The position numbers and the translations under genes are program-made. The notes under the pieces are model-generated. The model had not been told where the DNA came from. It searched no databases and saw nothing but the letters and a program-made list of their open reading frames with translations. 64,000 nt of DNA. Origin: Micromonospora sp. HM5-17. Its GTDB lineage: Bacteria > Actinomycetota > Actinomycetes > Mycobacteriales > Micromonosporaceae. Positions within the stretch are counted from its first letter, which is position 1. Every line of letters starts with the position of its first letter. This document shows positions 62,498 through 64,000 of this stretch, in pieces. Location: assembly GCF_003762835.1 (NCBI RefSeq), contig NZ_RJWA01000010.1, positions 1 through 64,000 on the forward strand, read 5' to 3'.

Positions 62498-62830
62498 TTA
62501 GACAGGCTGTGGGCGGGCGAAGCCCTCAGGCGCGTCCCGCTCCGGGAACCGGCGCGCCTCCAGCTCGGCCGCTGCCTCCAGCAACCACGCCGGCTGCGCC
62601 CGGCGCGCGGCCTCCGGCCGGGCCAGCACCCGGCCGCCCGGCGACGTTGTCTCCGCACCGCACGCCTGGCACCAGGTCGTCAGCCACAGCAGACCGCGCC
62701 CCTGCTCCGTCGACCCGGCCAGCAGGCCACCGCAGCCGCACACGCCGACCGGACGGCCGGCGTCGACCGCCGAGACGTACGCCTCGACGTCCACCGTGCC
62801 GTCGCGCAGCAGTGCCGTGCTGATGGCCAC
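62498..62830 (-). CDS. Hypothetical protein with two Cys pairs
   Basis: 110 residues from GTG 62830. GVCGCGGLLAGS and WCQACGAETTSPGG form two CxC/CxxC pairs, suggesting a small zinc-binding domain. The C-terminus is Ala/Glu/Arg-rich and helical. A GGAGAGG site precedes tandem GTGs at 62833 and 62830; the second has better spacing. An ATG at 62896 would add 22 residues. No family recognised. Confidence 0.6.
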   Translation of the reverse strand: MAISTALLRDGTVDVEAYVSAVDAGRPVGVCGCGGLLAGSTEQGRGLLWLTTWCQACGAETTSPGGRVLARPEAARRAQPAWLLEAAAELEARRFPERDAPEGFARPQPV

Positions 62831-62917
62831 CACACACACCTCTCCGCTGGTCGAGGCTTCCTCAGTGTGGGACGGGGCCGGGTCGAAGATCAACATTGTT
62901 CGACCCGGCCCCACCGG

Positions 62918-63460
62918 TCACTCCTCCTCGACGGACGGCAGTGCCAGGAGCTCACCGAGCGCCAGCCGGCCGTCCCGGTACGCCGCCGCCACCTCCTTCC
63001 GTCCGCCGGTCTTCCACGTCAGCCGCGTGGCCGGCGGGGCCGGCTCGGCGACCCGAACGAAGTCGAGTACCCGGCCGGTCTCGCCGTCGACGACCGTGCC
63101 ATCCGGCTCGACCCGCATCCGGGCCAGCAGCGCCTTACGCCACGCCGGCCGGACCGTCTCCACCGGTGCCGGCGTCGTGACCTCCACCTCGGTCGGGTGC
63201 TCCTGCTTGCACCAGGCGAGGAAGCCGGCTTCCTCGACGATGAACCCGGGCTCAGGAGTGCTCAGGCTGAGCTGGGCGACCGCCCGTCCGCAGCCGGGCA
63301 CCCGCACCTCGACCGTCGTCACCCCGAGCTGGTTGTGCAGGTCGATCAGTCCGCTGTCGGCCTCGTGCCGGGCGGCGTCGTACGCCTTCTTCACCTCGTC
63401 GGCGAGGGCCTTGAGCACGGCGGCCCGCATCGCCACCTCGGGGAGCTGCTGCCTGGTCAC
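62918..63460 (-). CDS. Element/phage-type hypothetical protein
   Basis: 180 residues. Features: VLKALADEVKKAYDAARHEA at the N-terminus, then TTVEVRVPGCGRAVAQLSLS and EAGFLAWCKQEHPTEVEV, then a Trp/Arg-rich part RPAWRKALLARMRVEPDG. It resembles proteins that accompany phage-type ATPases in actinophages and integrative elements, but I cannot name the family. GTG at 63460 overlaps the stop of the upstream ATPase gene (GTGA). Confidence 0.7.
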   Translation of the reverse strand: MTRQQLPEVAMRAAVLKALADEVKKAYDAARHEADSGLIDLHNQLGVTTVEVRVPGCGRAVAQLSLSTPEPGFIVEEAGFLAWCKQEHPTEVEVTTPAPVETVRPAWRKALLARMRVEPDGTVVDGETGRVLDFVRVAEPAPPATRLTWKTGGRKEVAAAYRDGRLALGELLALPSVEEE

Positions 63461-64000
63461 CGGGTCACCTCCGCCAGGTCGGCCCGGCCGCTGGCCTCAG
63501 CTGGCGGCTGCTCGGTCACCTGGGCGGCTGGTTCCGTCTTCACATCGCCGCGCGGCTGGCCCGGCGGCTCGTTGGGCGTCGCGCCGGCCATGCGGGCGGC
63601 CCGGCGAGCCATCTCCGCCCCGGCCTCCTCTGAGGCGTCGATGTCGGCGGCCTGGGCGAGCGACGTCTTTCGCGCGGCGGCGATCTCCTGGCCCCGCGCG
63701 TTGAACGCGGGTCGCAGCTTCTGCGTCATGCCGAGCCGCTGTGCTCGCTGCCACAGCACCTCCAGGTCCTCCCGGGAGCTGCACGCGGCGAGCGCCTTCG
63801 GCCAGTCGACGTCGGCCGGCGGCTCGCCGTTCTCCAGCCAGTCAAGCAGCTGGTGCGCCAGGTCGGCGCCCGGCTTGTAGATCACCTGGTCAGCCAGGGC
63901 GTCGCACCGGCTCTTCGTGATCCGCAGGAAGTGCTCCGCGTCGATGTCGCCAACGATGTCGAACTCGTACTCGATCCCATCGCGCTGGTCGGGCTGCATG
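63457..64000 (-). CDS. AAA-type ATP-binding protein, C-terminal part (truncated by window end)
   Basis: At least 180 residues visible. The segment QRDGIEYEFDIVGDIDAEHF then LRITKSRCDALADQVIYKPG is typical of the C-terminal part of the phage/element AAA ATPases that accompany recombination genes. The Walker motifs would lie beyond base 64,000. The C-terminal 60 residues are Pro/Glu/Ala-rich. An ATG at 63999 is probably internal, not the start. Confidence 0.65.
   Translation of the reverse strand, partial: MQPDQRDGIEYEFDIVGDIDAEHFLRITKSRCDALADQVIYKPGADLAHQLLDWLENGEPPADVDWPKALAACSSREDLEVLWQRAQRLGMTQKLRPAFNARGQEIAAARKTSLAQAADIDASEEAGAEMARRAARMAGATPNEPPGQPRGDVKTEPAAQVTEQPPAEASGRADLAEVTR

Overview
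The window comes from a high-GC actinomycete, most likely Micromonosporaceae (Micromonospora-like). GC is very high, GTG starts and four-base ATGA/GTGA stop-start overlaps are common, and the housekeeping run tlyA-nadK-recN-steA-steB ... pyrG-ald-xerD-parA-scpA-scpB-rluB-cmk-der is the order I know from that family. Genus-level placement is inference. All assignments rest on motifs read by eye; no database search was run.

Bases 1-28,950 are chromosomal core. A TPR/RGG-rich protein and a HAD phosphatase lead into a phasin-like protein, rRNA methyltransferase TlyA, NAD kinase and RecN. Next is a compact envelope block: SteA and SteB, an MraY/WecA-type membrane glycosyltransferase, a MurJ-like flippase, a GT4 glycosyltransferase and an 804-residue multispanning membrane protein. 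CTP synthase, a Nudix hydrolase and alanine dehydrogenase follow, then a chromosome-maintenance and translation block (XerD, ParA, ScpA, ScpB, pseudouridine synthase, Cmk, Der). It closes with a strong terminator and tRNA-Pro(GGG).

Bases 29,000-43,200 are a sugar-utilisation island of two divergent transcription units. The leftward unit encodes an ABC sugar importer, a Tat-secreted GH2 enzyme, a cellulase-like glycoside hydrolase and a secreted SGNH esterase. The rightward unit encodes an SDR dehydrogenase, a FadR/GntR regulator, a galactonate-dehydratase-like enzyme and a secreted GH59 galactocerebrosidase-like enzyme with two discoidin-type modules. Together they suggest extracellular beta-galactoside cleavage, uptake, and oxidative galactose catabolism.

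Bases 43,200-53,000 hold accessory genes. The clearest is a rifampin phosphotransferase whose upstream region carries a rifamycin-associated element (RAE). A PucR-type regulator, two related small secreted proteins, a membrane-anchored Hsp70-like protein and a secreted TIM-barrel-like protein follow.

From about 53,047 to the right edge lies an integrated element. Its left junction is a tRNA-Leu 3'-end fragment followed by three tandem 10-bp repeats. Inside, almost everything is transcribed leftward: many small hypothetical genes, a DUF488-like protein, a Cys-rich mini-protein, an orphan ParB, a serine recombinase lacking its catalytic domain, a DUF2637 (SpdA-like) membrane protein, and the C-terminal part of an AAA-type ATP-binding protein cut by the window end. 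Several operons share a promoter/operator signature (TACA-N7-TGTA over the -10 box), and four sites share a second motif. The element's replication, transfer and intact integrase genes, and the predicted intact tRNA-Leu, should lie beyond base 64,000.
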